Below are positions 50,782-59,538 of a DNA stretch of 64,000 nt, piece by piece (positions within the stretch are counted from its first letter, which is position 1; each line of letters starts with the position of its first letter). The DNA lies in the NCBI GenBank assembly GCA_036524675.1, contig DATDBU010000111.1, positions 41,578-105,577 of the forward strand. Reading direction: 5' to 3'. Origin of the DNA: DATDAW01 sp036524675 (GTDB lineage Bacteria; Verrucomicrobiota; Verrucomicrobiia; Chthoniobacterales; DASVRZ01). The notes beneath the pieces are model-generated. The model was not told where the DNA came from, searched no databases, and was given only the letters and a program-made list of their open reading frames with translations. The position numbers were made by a program, and so were the translations under genes.

Positions 50782-50850
50782 TCCGTGCGTTCCGGATGGA
50801 GCGCCTTCAAAATATAGTCCTGCGACTTCAGTTCGAGGTAGAATGACTTT

Positions 50851-51708
50851 TCAAGTCTTTTCACGCCCGATTTTTTGGGTAAAAGCTCGAATCCTCGCTT
50901 CGCCGCAATAGACATTGAACCTTCTGTTCCTCACAAATCCAACCAGCGTCACGCCGTTTGCCTGTGCCATTTCAACGGCCAAGCTCGATGGAGCGCCTAC
51001 TGCGGCGACGATTGGAATTCCTGCCGCGACGGCTTTTTGGACGAGTTCGAAACCGGCGCGCCCGCTCAGAAACAGCAGCCGGTTCGTAAATGGCGGCTTA
51101 TGATGAGCCAAAAGCTGTGCGCCGATCAATTTATCCACCGCATTGTGGCGACCAACGTCTTCCCGGATTTCGACCAAATTGCCTTGGGCATCAAACAGGC
51201 CCGCGGCGTGCAATCCACCGGTCGAACCGAAAACGGTCTGCGTCGACTTCAGGGCATTCGGTAGTTCATGAATCACTTCAGAATCCACCACCAACGGCGA
51301 AATCTCAGTCTGCGAGGCATCGTGACCGAACTGCAGTTGCTCCAACGACGTTTTCCCGCACACGCCGCAGCTCGAGGATGTATAAAAGTTTCGGTCCAGT
51401 CGCCGCAGATCGACAACCGCGCCCGGTTTCAGCACGATGCGGATCGTGTTTTCATTCGAATTTTCGGTGCAATCAATCTGGTCGATATCATCGAGAATCC
51501 CTTCACCAAACAATAGCCCCAAGGCAAGTTCCACGTCATTTCCAGGTGTCCGCATCGTAACGGACACTGTCCGATTCACCCGACGTTTGCCTCGTTCGAA
51601 AGTCAGTTGAATTTCCAAAGGCTCTTCCGTGACCAGCAAATCAGTTTCCAAGCTCGACTCGCCGTTGTCGATTCGCCGGATGATGCATTTTCGAACGCTG
51701 CTGTTCAC
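50851..51708 (-). CDS. fdhD: Formate dehydrogenase accessory sulfurtransferase
   Basis: A 285-residue protein that transfers sulfur from IscS to the molybdenum cofactor of formate dehydrogenase. The conserved cysteines are in SSSCGVCGK (C114, C117). Other family elements are GNDVELALGLLFGEGIL, STGGLHAAGLF, REDVGRHNAVDKLIG and FLSGRAGFELVQKA. It overlaps the upstream VOC gene by 4 bp, so the two are probably cotranscribed. No formate dehydrogenase gene is visible here, so its client lies elsewhere in the genome. Confidence 0.95.
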   Translation of the reverse strand: MNSSVRKCIIRRIDNGESSLETDLLVTEEPLEIQLTFERGKRRVNRTVSVTMRTPGNDVELALGLLFGEGILDDIDQIDCTENSNENTIRIVLKPGAVVDLRRLDRNFYTSSSCGVCGKTSLEQLQFGHDASQTEISPLVVDSEVIHELPNALKSTQTVFGSTGGLHAAGLFDAQGNLVEIREDVGRHNAVDKLIGAQLLAHHKPPFTNRLLFLSGRAGFELVQKAVAAGIPIVAAVGAPSSLAVEMAQANGVTLVGFVRNRRFNVYCGEARIRAFTQKIGREKT

Positions 51709-52073
51709 TCTGTTTGCGAATGCAAAGCAATACGGTTTCCTTCAGAATCCAGAATCACTGCCCTGAAACCATGAGGCGCGATGGATTCTTTGGGTTGAAT
51801 CACATCGCCCCCATTCGACAGCACCGCTTCAATCGCGGCGTTCAAGCGGCCTTCAACGGATAGATAAATCAAAGGCCCTTTTTGAGCGGGGATATTGTCC
51901 TTCATTACGGCGAGACAACCCGAGGCGCCGGTATCTGCGTTTGGAAGAACAGAAAGTTCCATTCCTGGAACCTCGAAGACCGGTTTTGCCAGAACAGCCG
52001 AGTAAAATCGACTCGCTCTTTGGAGATTCGTGACGGGAATATCGGTCCAGACGAGAATGTTATTAGCGCTCAT
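51705..52073 (-). CDS. VOC/glyoxalase-family protein
   Basis: A 122-residue vicinal-oxygen-chelate domain protein: NILVWTDIPVTNLQRASRFY, FEVPGMELSVLPNAD, LIYLSVEGRLNAAIEAVL, GGDVIQPKESIAPHGFRAVILDSEGNRIAL. Glyoxalase-like dimeric betaalphabetabetabeta modules bind metal or a small ligand; metal ligands here are not obvious, and the catalytic role is unknown. It shares its promoter region with the divergent OlsB gene, and its stop overlaps fdhD. Confidence 0.88.
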   Translation of the reverse strand: MSANNILVWTDIPVTNLQRASRFYSAVLAKPVFEVPGMELSVLPNADTGASGCLAVMKDNIPAQKGPLIYLSVEGRLNAAIEAVLSNGGDVIQPKESIAPHGFRAVILDSEGNRIALHSQTE

Positions 52074-52260
52074 GACAAGAGATGTTGAATTGGATTTTGA
52101 AAAGTTTGCACTCCCCCAAACTTGCGGCAAGGGGAGGATAAAGGCAAAAGCGCACGATTTCGAAGTATTGAGCTTTTTTGAAAATAAGCGCAGGTTGGTC
52201 GACACCGAAATGTCACGCCGATTCCACATGACCGGTACACAGCATGGTCAAATATTGCCA

Positions 52261-53028
52261 ATGAGCTTATCGTCAGCGCCGCCTCCAGCGGGCGCCTCCA
52301 TCTTGTGCGGAACCTCGTCGTATTCCGTCCGAATTGCCGAAACCCGTGAAGATCTCGAAAAGGCCCAGCGGCTTCGCTTTGAAGTCTTCAATCTGGAACT
52401 CCACGAAGGCCTTGACTCTGCGTATTTGACGGGATTGGACTGCGATCCTTTTGACGAAGTATGCGATCACTTGCTGGTCGAGCATATCCCGAGCAGGACG
52501 ATTGTGGGCACCTATCGATTGCAAACCGGCCTTATCGCAGCTGCGGGAAAGGGATATTACAGCGCGAACGAATTTGATCTTTCGCCGTATGAATCGATTC
52601 GCCATCAACTCGTCGAGCTCGGCCGCGCCTGCGTCCATACAGATCATCGCAAACTGGCCGTTATCCACTTGTTGTGGCGGGGCATCGCCCTCTACAGCCA
52701 TGTGAGAGGCGGACGCTACCTCATCGGTTGCAGCTCGATCAATTCACAGGACCCCGCGGAAGGCTGGGGGACTTACAAATTCCTTGAGTCCAAAGCGCTG
52801 GTCGAACCCCGTTTTCGGACAACACCCGTAAAAGGGCTCGAGCTCGCCCCTGTCACAGGCCCCCTGAGAGCCCTGACACCGCCACGCCTTCTGCTCGCCT
52901 ATCTAACAGTCGGAGCCAAGGTTTGCGGCCCTCCTGCGATCGACCGCGAATTCCGAACCATTGATTTTCTGACGTTTTTGGACTTGGAAAACGTCCCAGA
53001 CGCCGTTCGAACACATTTTTTGAGCTGA
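52261..53028 (+). CDS. Ornithine lipid synthesis N-acyltransferase (OlsB-like GNAT)
   Basis: A protein of ~255 residues (ATG 52261; upstream in-frame ATGs at 52210 and 52072). It has the OlsB/Acetyltransf_5 pattern: EDLEKAQRLRFEVFNLELHEG, DPFDEVCDHLLVEH, VGTYRLQ, SANEFDLSPYESIRHQLVELGRACVHTDHRKLAVIHLLWRG (core signature, with GRxCV), YLIGCSSI. By family knowledge it N-acylates ornithine with a 3-hydroxyacyl group from acyl-ACP. The next gene is a PlsC-type acyltransferase starting 10 bp later, the expected OlsA partner. OlsB-OlsA together produce ornithine lipid, a phosphate-free membrane lipid. Confidence 0.83.
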   Translation: MSLSSAPPPAGASILCGTSSYSVRIAETREDLEKAQRLRFEVFNLELHEGLDSAYLTGLDCDPFDEVCDHLLVEHIPSRTIVGTYRLQTGLIAAAGKGYYSANEFDLSPYESIRHQLVELGRACVHTDHRKLAVIHLLWRGIALYSHVRGGRYLIGCSSINSQDPAEGWGTYKFLESKALVEPRFRTTPVKGLELAPVTGPLRALTPPRLLLAYLTVGAKVCGPPAIDREFRTIDFLTFLDLENVPDAVRTHFLS

Positions 53029-53037
53029 TCGGCTTAC

Positions 53038-53778
53038 ATGACCGGCTTGTTACGTCTTCCTCCGTTGGCCCTTTTAATTGCGCGAATGCTCCTGACTCGG
53101 CGCAGACTCGCCGATCGCGGGAGATGGCTGTCTGAAGGTTCGAAAGTTTGCTGCCGCAGGGTGCTGGATTTGCGAGTGGAATTCTCGGGAAACCTGCCCG
53201 AACGCGGTCTGTTGGTAGCGAATCACCTGAGTTATGTCGATATCATCGCCCTGTCGTCGATTTTGCCGTGCCGGTTTGTTGCAAAGAGCGATGTCGCCAA
53301 CTGGCCTATTTTCGGTTTAATGGCAAAAAAATCACACACGTTATTCATCGACAGAGAGTTACGGCGTGACGTTTCTCGCATCAACGAACTGCTCCGCGCC
53401 GCGCTCAAAGATCCCGTCCCGCTCGTTCTTTTCCCGGAAGGAACCAGTTCCGACGGTTCGGACGTCCTGGCATTTCGCCCATCTCTTCTCGAACCGGCCC
53501 TGAAAAGCCGTAGCCCAATCGTTCCAGTCGGCATTTCCTATCTGGGCGAGGCGAGCCGGATCGTTCCGTGGTATGGAGACATGACGCTCGCCCCGCACTT
53601 GCTGAACCTTCTCAACCATCGGGGCCTCGCCGTCCGCATCGATTTTGGCGAACCCCGCGTGGTGAACACCGACCGCAAAACGGCAGCTCGACAACTTCGC
53701 GACGAAGTCGTCGCGTTGCGGCGCGGAAAAACGATCTCCTCCCAGCCTTATCCGCTCGATAAGCCCGAGTTGGCATAG
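53038..53778 (+). CDS. Lysophospholipid acyltransferase (PlsC/OlsA-like)
   Basis: A 246-residue acyltransferase. The NHxxxxD motif is ANHLSYVD (H63, D68), the second motif is FIDRE, and the third is FPEGTSSDG (E134-G135-T136). VPVGISYLGE supplies the fourth block. An N-terminal amphipathic/hydrophobic segment (LRLPPLALLIARMLL) would anchor it to the inner membrane. Immediately behind OlsB it is most simply OlsA, O-acylating the 3-hydroxy group of lyso-ornithine lipid, although a general 1-acylglycerol-3-phosphate acyltransferase role is possible. Confidence 0.9.
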   Translation: MTGLLRLPPLALLIARMLLTRRRLADRGRWLSEGSKVCCRRVLDLRVEFSGNLPERGLLVANHLSYVDIIALSSILPCRFVAKSDVANWPIFGLMAKKSHTLFIDRELRRDVSRINELLRAALKDPVPLVLFPEGTSSDGSDVLAFRPSLLEPALKSRSPIVPVGISYLGEASRIVPWYGDMTLAPHLLNLLNHRGLAVRIDFGEPRVVNTDRKTAARQLRDEVVALRRGKTISSQPYPLDKPELA

Positions 53779-53879
53779 CTACAGAAGGCTTCATCGGATT
53801 AGCGACGGGTCGCTGTTAGGCCGGGCCGTGACGGTGCTAGAAGCTTCGTGTGGAAAGTCTTGCAATCCGTAAGGAATCC

Positions 53880-55868
53880 ATGTGTTTTAGCAGGCACCTC
53901 CCGATGCAATTGCGTGTTGTCAGTATCCTGGTTGCGATTACGTGCATGCTCGTCATTTTTCCCCTGCATGCCGCTTTGATGTCCGACGACGAACAGGCTG
54001 CCCGAGTCGCAGTCTCGGAAAAGGCCACCTATTGGTTCAACATGCACGATTACGAGCGGTTGGACGCGACGGCAGCGGACTTTCGAAAGACCAACGCGCG
54101 TTTCAAGTCCGGCGTGTGGAAATTGGAAAGGTTCTATGACGGCCTTTCGCTATCGTCGGACGCCAGCGAAGCTGAGTGGGCAGAGCTTTTCAGACAATTC
54201 GACGAATGGAAAATGCAGTCACCCCAATCCGTGACCTGCCGGGTGGCGCTTGCGGCTGCATGGACAGACTATGCTTGGAAAGCTCGAGGCGGCGGCTGGG
54301 CAAACAGCGTTACGGACGAGGGATGGAGGCTTTTCGCGGAGCGATTGGAAAAAGCAAAAACGATACTCGACGAGGCAAAAACCTTGCCGGAAAAATGCCC
54401 GCATTGGTTCGCTGCCATGCAAACAGTAGCCCTCGGCGAGTCCTGGAGCCCTGAGAAATACGACGCGCTTTTCCAGGAGGCGACGGCATTTGAGCCATCC
54501 TATTACTATTTTTATTTCAACAAAGCATATTATCTCTTGCCGAAGTGGCACGGATCCCCGGGCGACTGGGAACGATTTGCGGAGATTAGTGCATCCAAGA
54601 CCGCCACGTCGGATAAAGGCATGGAACTTTACACACGCATCGCGTGGGCATGTTCGGGCCATTACTCCAACCTTTTTAAGGAATCGGCAGTTGACTGGGC
54701 GAAAATGAAGCAGGGCTTTCTCGATATCGAAAAGCAGTTCCCAGATTCAACATGGAATCTGGTCAATTTTTGTTGCTTCGCCGCGGACTCCGGGGACCAG
54801 GAGACGGTTGTTAGGCTTTTGAAACGGATCGACGATTCATCGGACGTGCGAAAATGGCGTTGGCCACCGGAAAAACTGGAGCGAGCCAGAGAGTTCGCCA
54901 AGACAAACGCTACCGATCGACCGCGTGAGACGTTTTCCGAGAACGAAAACGTAAGAAGACTCGAGTTTTCTCCAGATGGAAAAAGCCTTGCTGTGGGTGA
55001 TGACTACGGCTCTGTGACGATCTGGGATATTGCCCAGCATCGCTCCGTCTGGTCGGCGCCGCCCATCGGTAGAGGTGAACCTGTGTCAACCCTCTCGTTT
55101 TCACCTGATGGAACCCTCCTTGCCGTAGGTACCGGAGAAGCGACGGCTTCATCACGGGGGTCAGTCCTTGTCTGGGACACAGTCAAGCGTAGGGAGGCGG
55201 CCAAAATCGACGGATGGACGGGGCCGGTTTGGAATGTGAAATTTACGCCAGACGGCAAGAAGCTCATCATGACCGGTGGTCCCTACAATAGCCGTGCAGA
55301 AGGCCGCATTTGGGAACTCGCAACAAAAAAGGTAACGGTTATGGGCTGGCCCTTGGAGCACACTCATTCGCTGACGGCTGGCGCGATTTCGCCGGGCAGC
55401 GATTTCCTGGCAACCGATTGCAACCGATCGATCACCGTGTGGGATCTTAATGGAAACCGATCATTATTTGAAACGAAACAAACGTTGAAGAACTTGGTGC
55501 GAGTCCTGGCTTTTTCACCGGACGGCAAAATATTGGCGGCCGGAATCGGTGGCGGATGGGGGTATTCGCAAAACCCCGGCGGCGTCGTTTTCTGGGATGT
55601 GCCCAGCTTCAAAGAACAGTCCGCCGAGATCGTCGCTCCCGACAACACCGTTGTCTCGATAGCGTTTTCACCCGATGGAAAACTGCTTGCCTGGGGCGGC
55701 TATGACGGCAGCCTGCATCTTTGGTCGATGGCCACGCAAAAAGAAGTAGCCCGCTTGTTTACGAACGCGATGCTCACCGTCGTCGCGTTTTCTCGCGACG
55801 GCAAGACTTTGGCCACGACGAATGACGCCGGCGGCGTTTATCTGTGGGACACCCCAAAGGCGCAATAG
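53880..55868 (+). CDS. DUF4034-WD40 fusion protein, exported
   Basis: A 662-residue protein. The signal peptide is near the N terminus (LRVVSILVAITCMLVIFPLHAAL). A DUF4034-type helical domain spans about 35-345: NARFKSGVWKLERFYDGLS, WTDYAWKARGGGW, AMQTVALGESWSPEKY. From about 360 to the end follow seven WD40-like units, each ending in a WD/W-D pair: SPDGKSLAVGDDYGSVTIWD, SPDGTLLAVGTGE...VLVWD, TPDGKKLIMTGG...RIWE, NRSITVWD, SPDGKILAAGIGG...VVFWD, SPDGKLLAWGGYDGSLHLWS, SRDGKTLATTNDAGGVYLWD. ATG 53880 has AAGGA four bases upstream. Probably a scaffold or protein-interaction platform outside the cytoplasm; function unknown. Confidence 0.87.
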   Translation: MCFSRHLPMQLRVVSILVAITCMLVIFPLHAALMSDDEQAARVAVSEKATYWFNMHDYERLDATAADFRKTNARFKSGVWKLERFYDGLSLSSDASEAEWAELFRQFDEWKMQSPQSVTCRVALAAAWTDYAWKARGGGWANSVTDEGWRLFAERLEKAKTILDEAKTLPEKCPHWFAAMQTVALGESWSPEKYDALFQEATAFEPSYYYFYFNKAYYLLPKWHGSPGDWERFAEISASKTATSDKGMELYTRIAWACSGHYSNLFKESAVDWAKMKQGFLDIEKQFPDSTWNLVNFCCFAADSGDQETVVRLLKRIDDSSDVRKWRWPPEKLERAREFAKTNATDRPRETFSENENVRRLEFSPDGKSLAVGDDYGSVTIWDIAQHRSVWSAPPIGRGEPVSTLSFSPDGTLLAVGTGEATASSRGSVLVWDTVKRREAAKIDGWTGPVWNVKFTPDGKKLIMTGGPYNSRAEGRIWELATKKVTVMGWPLEHTHSLTAGAISPGSDFLATDCNRSITVWDLNGNRSLFETKQTLKNLVRVLAFSPDGKILAAGIGGGWGYSQNPGGVVFWDVPSFKEQSAEIVAPDNTVVSIAFSPDGKLLAWGGYDGSLHLWSMATQKEVARLFTNAMLTVVAFSRDGKTLATTNDAGGVYLWDTPKAQ

Positions 55869-55873
55869 GTTTT

Positions 55874-56941
55874 CTATGCCGCTGCGGTCTTCGGGTAGCT
55901 TCCCAGAATCTTTACGAAGGAACAATAGGACTCCAGATCTTCCAGGGCCGTCGCGAGGCCCGGGTCTTCGTAGTGACCTTCCAGGTCAACAAAGAAGTAG
56001 TATTCCCACGCCTTCCGCTTCGAAGGACGGCTGACAATTTTGCTCATGCTGATTCCGAGCCGACTGAATGGCTCCAGTGCGGCAAAAAGGGCTCCGGGCT
56101 TGTCGCGAACGCAAAACATGATGGATGTTTTATCATTGCCGGTTGGAGGGCAGGTCGTGTGGCTGATCACCAGGAAACGCGTTGTGTTATTCGGATTGTC
56201 CTGGACGGATGCCTCGAGAATATCGAGTCCGTAAACTTCAGCAGCCATGCGTCCAGCCAACGCAGCGGCGTGGGGTTCAGTCGCGGCCAGTTCGGCAGCG
56301 CGCGTCGTGCTGCTGACTTCGATCAAATCGACACGCGGCAGATGTTGTTCAAGCCAGATGCGGCACTGGCCGAACACCTGGGGATGAGAATAGATTTTTT
56401 GAATCTCCTCCTTCGGAATCTTCGCAATAAGGTTGTTTTCGATCTTGAGCAAGATCTGCGCACAAATGCGTAACTCGCTCTCCATGAATGCATCCAGCGT
56501 ATAATTTACGGCTCCTTCGGTAGAATTCTCGATCGGAACGACGCCGTAATCCGCCTTGTTTCGCGCAACTTGATTAAAAACATCGTTGATATTGACCTGC
56601 GCGGAATAGTTGACACTCGCACCGAACCGACTCCGCGCAGCCTGATGTGTCCACGTCGCTTCTGGGCCGAGGTATGCGATGGTAAGATCCTTTTCCAAAG
56701 CCAGCGAGGCCGACATGATTTCCCGATAAATCGCTCGGATCGCCCCGTTGCCGAGGCGTCCCTTGGATTTTTCGACCAGTTTGCGCAACAGCGCGTCCTC
56801 ACGTTCCGGGGCGTAAATGGACAGCCCGTTAGCCTTTTTGGTCTGACCGACTTCGTGGACGAGGTCGGCGCGTTGATTCAGCAAATCGATGATCTGTGAA
56901 TCGATGGCGTCGATGTGTTTTCGGAGTTCGTTGAGATTCAC
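55874..56941 (-). CDS. pheA: Bifunctional chorismate mutase/prephenate dehydratase
   Basis: A 355-residue P-protein of phenylalanine biosynthesis. The chorismate-mutase AroQ helix domain (1-85) is followed by prephenate dehydratase (about 87-265) with YLGPEATWTHQAA, VPIENSTEGAVNYTLD and the catalytic TTRF (253-256), then a C-terminal ACT domain with GALFAAL and SRPSKRKAWEYYFFVDLEG, the Phe feedback site (the usual ESRP is VSRP). It overlaps scpB by 4 bp upstream on the same strand, and its stop is 5 bp from the convergent WD40 gene. Confidence 0.97.
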   Translation of the reverse strand: MNLNELRKHIDAIDSQIIDLLNQRADLVHEVGQTKKANGLSIYAPEREDALLRKLVEKSKGRLGNGAIRAIYREIMSASLALEKDLTIAYLGPEATWTHQAARSRFGASVNYSAQVNINDVFNQVARNKADYGVVPIENSTEGAVNYTLDAFMESELRICAQILLKIENNLIAKIPKEEIQKIYSHPQVFGQCRIWLEQHLPRVDLIEVSSTTRAAELAATEPHAAALAGRMAAEVYGLDILEASVQDNPNNTTRFLVISHTTCPPTGNDKTSIMFCVRDKPGALFAALEPFSRLGISMSKIVSRPSKRKAWEYYFFVDLEGHYEDPGLATALEDLESYCSFVKILGSYPKTAAA

Positions 56942-57630
56942 GATTGGGCGGTATTGGCGGGTTCAACGGGAGAAGGCGCATCCTCTTTTTTATCCTTCCC
57001 AGTTTCAGACTGCGGTTGGAGAGGAAGTTGCTCGACGGTAGATTCTTGCGGGGCCGGCGATTTCGGCAATTTCACCTGCCGCAGTTCTCCCGCATTCGGC
57101 AATTCGTCGAGGGTTTTCAGTCCAAAATGCTCAAGGAAAAACTGGGTCGTTTCATAGAGCAGCGGACGGCCTGGAATTTCCGCCCGACCGGAGATCTTAA
57201 TCAAACCACCATCGAGCAGTTTTTGCATCATTCCGTCAACTGCAACCCCGCGGACAGCCTCGATGTCAGCTTTCATGATCGGCTGTCGATAGGCGATGAT
57301 CGCCAACGTTTCCAGCGCTGGCGGACTCAGCCGCGATGGTTTGCCTTCGGGAAAAAGTTGGCGAACCCACACAGCGTATTGCTTATGGGTGGTCAATTGC
57401 CAGCCATTAACTTGCTCGATCAGTTGAAACGCATGCCCCTCGGCGAGGTAATGATCCTTCAACTCGTGCAACAGCGCTGCGACTTCCGCCTCCTTCGCCA
57501 CTGCAAAGGCAATCACATCGGCATCATCGGAAAAATCGATGGCGCCCCGGAGTGCGGTTACAATTTCTTTCGGCATCAGTGGTTTTTGCGAGGCGAACAG
57601 CAGGGCCTCGACGACCAGTTTCATACTCAT
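56938..57630 (-). CDS. scpB: Segregation and condensation protein B
   Basis: A 230-residue condensin accessory protein. The tandem winged-helix domains of ScpB are visible: LVVEALLFASQKPLMPKEI, FQLIEQVNGWQLTTHKQYA, LETLAIIAYRQPIMKADIEAVRG (the strongest signature), and PGRPLLYETTQFFLEHFGLK. The C-terminal ~50 residues are charged and disordered. It binds ScpA-SMC for chromosome organisation. ScpA is not in the window. The stop overlaps the pheA start by 4 bp, so scpB leads a two-gene unit. Confidence 0.95.
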   Translation of the reverse strand: MSMKLVVEALLFASQKPLMPKEIVTALRGAIDFSDDADVIAFAVAKEAEVAALLHELKDHYLAEGHAFQLIEQVNGWQLTTHKQYAVWVRQLFPEGKPSRLSPPALETLAIIAYRQPIMKADIEAVRGVAVDGMMQKLLDGGLIKISGRAEIPGRPLLYETTQFFLEHFGLKTLDELPNAGELRQVKLPKSPAPQESTVEQLPLQPQSETGKDKKEDAPSPVEPANTAQS

Positions 57631-57807
57631 CGAACGATTAAACAGCGCATCAGAAGCGGTGACAAGTTTGCCTGGATGCGAAAATTACGGTTGCAACTGC
57701 ATCAGTTCACACACCATGCCCCGCGCCCTGTCGTTTCGAAAATGGAGATACCAAATACCGCCGTATTCGTCGGTCTCGGCTCCAGAGACGAAAGCGATGA
57801 CGCCACA

Positions 57808-58605
57808 TCACATCGTTCCAGCCCCAACGTAACCATTCGGGTCAATCTCGACGGCTCGATATCCGACCGCGCCCAAACCGCGCCGGATCAAATCATATTG
57901 TTGATGCGTTGCCGTCGACATTTCGCTTTTCGCGATCTGAACGCGAGCCGAGTGGCTGTTGACATGGCGGACTCGAAAAACGCGGAATCCCTGACTCCGC
58001 ACAAACTCTTCAGCTTGCTCAATCATGTGGAGGGTTTCCTTGGTGACGCGCGTTCCATGTGGAACGCGTGAACTAAGGCAGGGCTGCGCCGGATCTTCCG
58101 CAGTTGGAAGACCCATTTCGCGGGAGAGTCGGCGAATCTCCAGTTTGGTCAGCCCGGCTTCCTTTAGAGGAGCGATGACAGCAAAATTGGCAGCAGCCTG
58201 GCGTCCAGGACGGATTTGAGAAGCGTCATCGGCATTTTCTCCATAGGCCAATGAAGCGAATTGGCCGCGCGCTGCCATGTCATCCATTTTGTTAAAGAGC
58301 TCGAATTTACAGAAGTAGCACCTGTTCAATGGATTGCTCGCATAATTATCATTATCTAGTTCAAAAGTAGGAATGATTTTCAGGGTAATTCCGAATCCTT
58401 CCGCGACGGAAACGGCGCGTTCCAAGGCCTTTCGAGGCAGGCTTGGCGAGTCTGCGATGACGCCAGTAACGGAATTGCCAAGCACATGATGCGCAATGAC
58501 CAGCAGGCAAGTGCTGTCGACGCCACCGGAATACGCGACGAGCATAGGAGCGTGATTAGCGAGGCACTTTTGCAAATCGGACAGCTTGGCGGAAAGCAAT
58601 GGCAT
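57808..58605 (-). CDS. larE: LarE-family ATP-dependent sacrificial sulfur transferase
   Basis: A 265-residue PP-loop enzyme. The motif AYSGGVDST (residues 24-32) binds ATP. C176 in DPAQPCLSSR is the sulfur donor, at the same number as the characterised Lactiplantibacillus LarE. NRCYFCKFELF adds a second Cys pair (C96, C99), seen in LarE variants that carry an Fe-S cluster. LarE makes the dithiocarboxylate of the nickel-pincer cofactor. LarB, LarC and a lactate-racemase-like enzyme are not in the window. Confidence 0.95.
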   Translation of the reverse strand: MPLLSAKLSDLQKCLANHAPMLVAYSGGVDSTCLLVIAHHVLGNSVTGVIADSPSLPRKALERAVSVAEGFGITLKIIPTFELDNDNYASNPLNRCYFCKFELFNKMDDMAARGQFASLAYGENADDASQIRPGRQAAANFAVIAPLKEAGLTKLEIRRLSREMGLPTAEDPAQPCLSSRVPHGTRVTKETLHMIEQAEEFVRSQGFRVFRVRHVNSHSARVQIAKSEMSTATHQQYDLIRRGLGAVGYRAVEIDPNGYVGAGTM

Positions 58606-58619
58606 GTCTTTAAAGGGCC

Positions 58620-59435
58620 TTAAAGGCGTACTTGCTGAAACAATTCGTTCAAAGGCAACTGTAGACCAATATAAAACTCGCCGAACTCGGCGTATTTGGC
58701 ACTGACCTCATCGAAACGCATTTCGTACACAATGGATTTGATTTCAAAGGGGTCGTGAGCAAACAGCGTGACCCCCCATTCGGCGTCATCCAGGCCGGTG
58801 GACCCCGTGATAAGCTGCCGGACCCGTCCGGCGTATGTGCGTCCGACACGAGCGTGACCAGTCATCAATTTCTTGCGCGTTTCAAAGTCCAGAGCGTACC
58901 AGTTTTGTTCGGGCTGTCGGCGTTTGCTCATCGGGTAAAAGCACATCACCGGCCAATCGGGCATATTCGGGTAGAGACGATCCTGCAAATACTTGACCAT
59001 CCGTTTTCGGAATTCATCCATTGCGGCCGCATGTTCGGGCGAACCCGTAGCGAAGCCCTTTTCGGCTGTGACAGTGGCAGCGTATTCCTCGTCTGTCGTC
59101 GTGTATTCACTGCGTTCCGTCATCGAAAGGAACGAAAAGACTGGCGTGAGAATTTCCGTTCCAAGAATCAGGTTGAGGCGTTTTTCGAGGGAGTTGGCGA
59201 CATGCAAGTCGGGCGTCAACAACATGAATCCAAGATCCGCTTTCGGAGAAACAATGCTGAATGTAAGGAGCTGTGTTTTCTGGATGGCCCGGGCTTCCTG
59301 GACCAGCTCGGCAAGATCGGTCTTGGCGCGAATTTTTTCCTCGGAAGTCAGGAGCTCCCACTGCCCATATTCGATCCGGTAAAAGAGATGGAGGACGAAC
59401 CAGCCTTCCTTTGCCACAAGCGGTTTTTCGATCAT
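58620..59435 (-). CDS. Chlorite-dismutase-family protein (HemQ-like)
   Basis: A 271-residue heme protein of the chlorite-dismutase superfamily. It shows GWFVLHLFYRIEYGQWELL, ADLGFMLLTPDLHVANSLE, SFLSMTERSEYT, WPVMCFYPMSKRRQPEQNWYAL, and the proximal heme His H194 in LMTGHARVGRTYAGRVRQLI. HemQ-type members decarboxylate coproheme in heme synthesis. The Met-His-Ala-Arg context and the SKRR segment favour a HemQ role over true chlorite dismutase. ATG 59435 is used; an in-frame ATG 12 codons upstream exists. Confidence 0.9.
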   Translation of the reverse strand: MIEKPLVAKEGWFVLHLFYRIEYGQWELLTSEEKIRAKTDLAELVQEARAIQKTQLLTFSIVSPKADLGFMLLTPDLHVANSLEKRLNLILGTEILTPVFSFLSMTERSEYTTTDEEYAATVTAEKGFATGSPEHAAAMDEFRKRMVKYLQDRLYPNMPDWPVMCFYPMSKRRQPEQNWYALDFETRKKLMTGHARVGRTYAGRVRQLITGSTGLDDAEWGVTLFAHDPFEIKSIVYEMRFDEVSAKYAEFGEFYIGLQLPLNELFQQVRL

Positions 59436-59538
59436 GGTCCAAAAGTGAACCGGGCCACGCAGGATGGCCACGCAAAATTTCTTGGCGCATCGTTAAAACC
59501 AGGCCCGAGAAGAGCCAGTAAAAGTCGCAACCTGAAAC

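Noticed and set aside
57631..57807. Short frames in the scpB-larE spacer
   Set aside because: Only a low-quality plus-strand shadow; no start/SD and no recognisable family.
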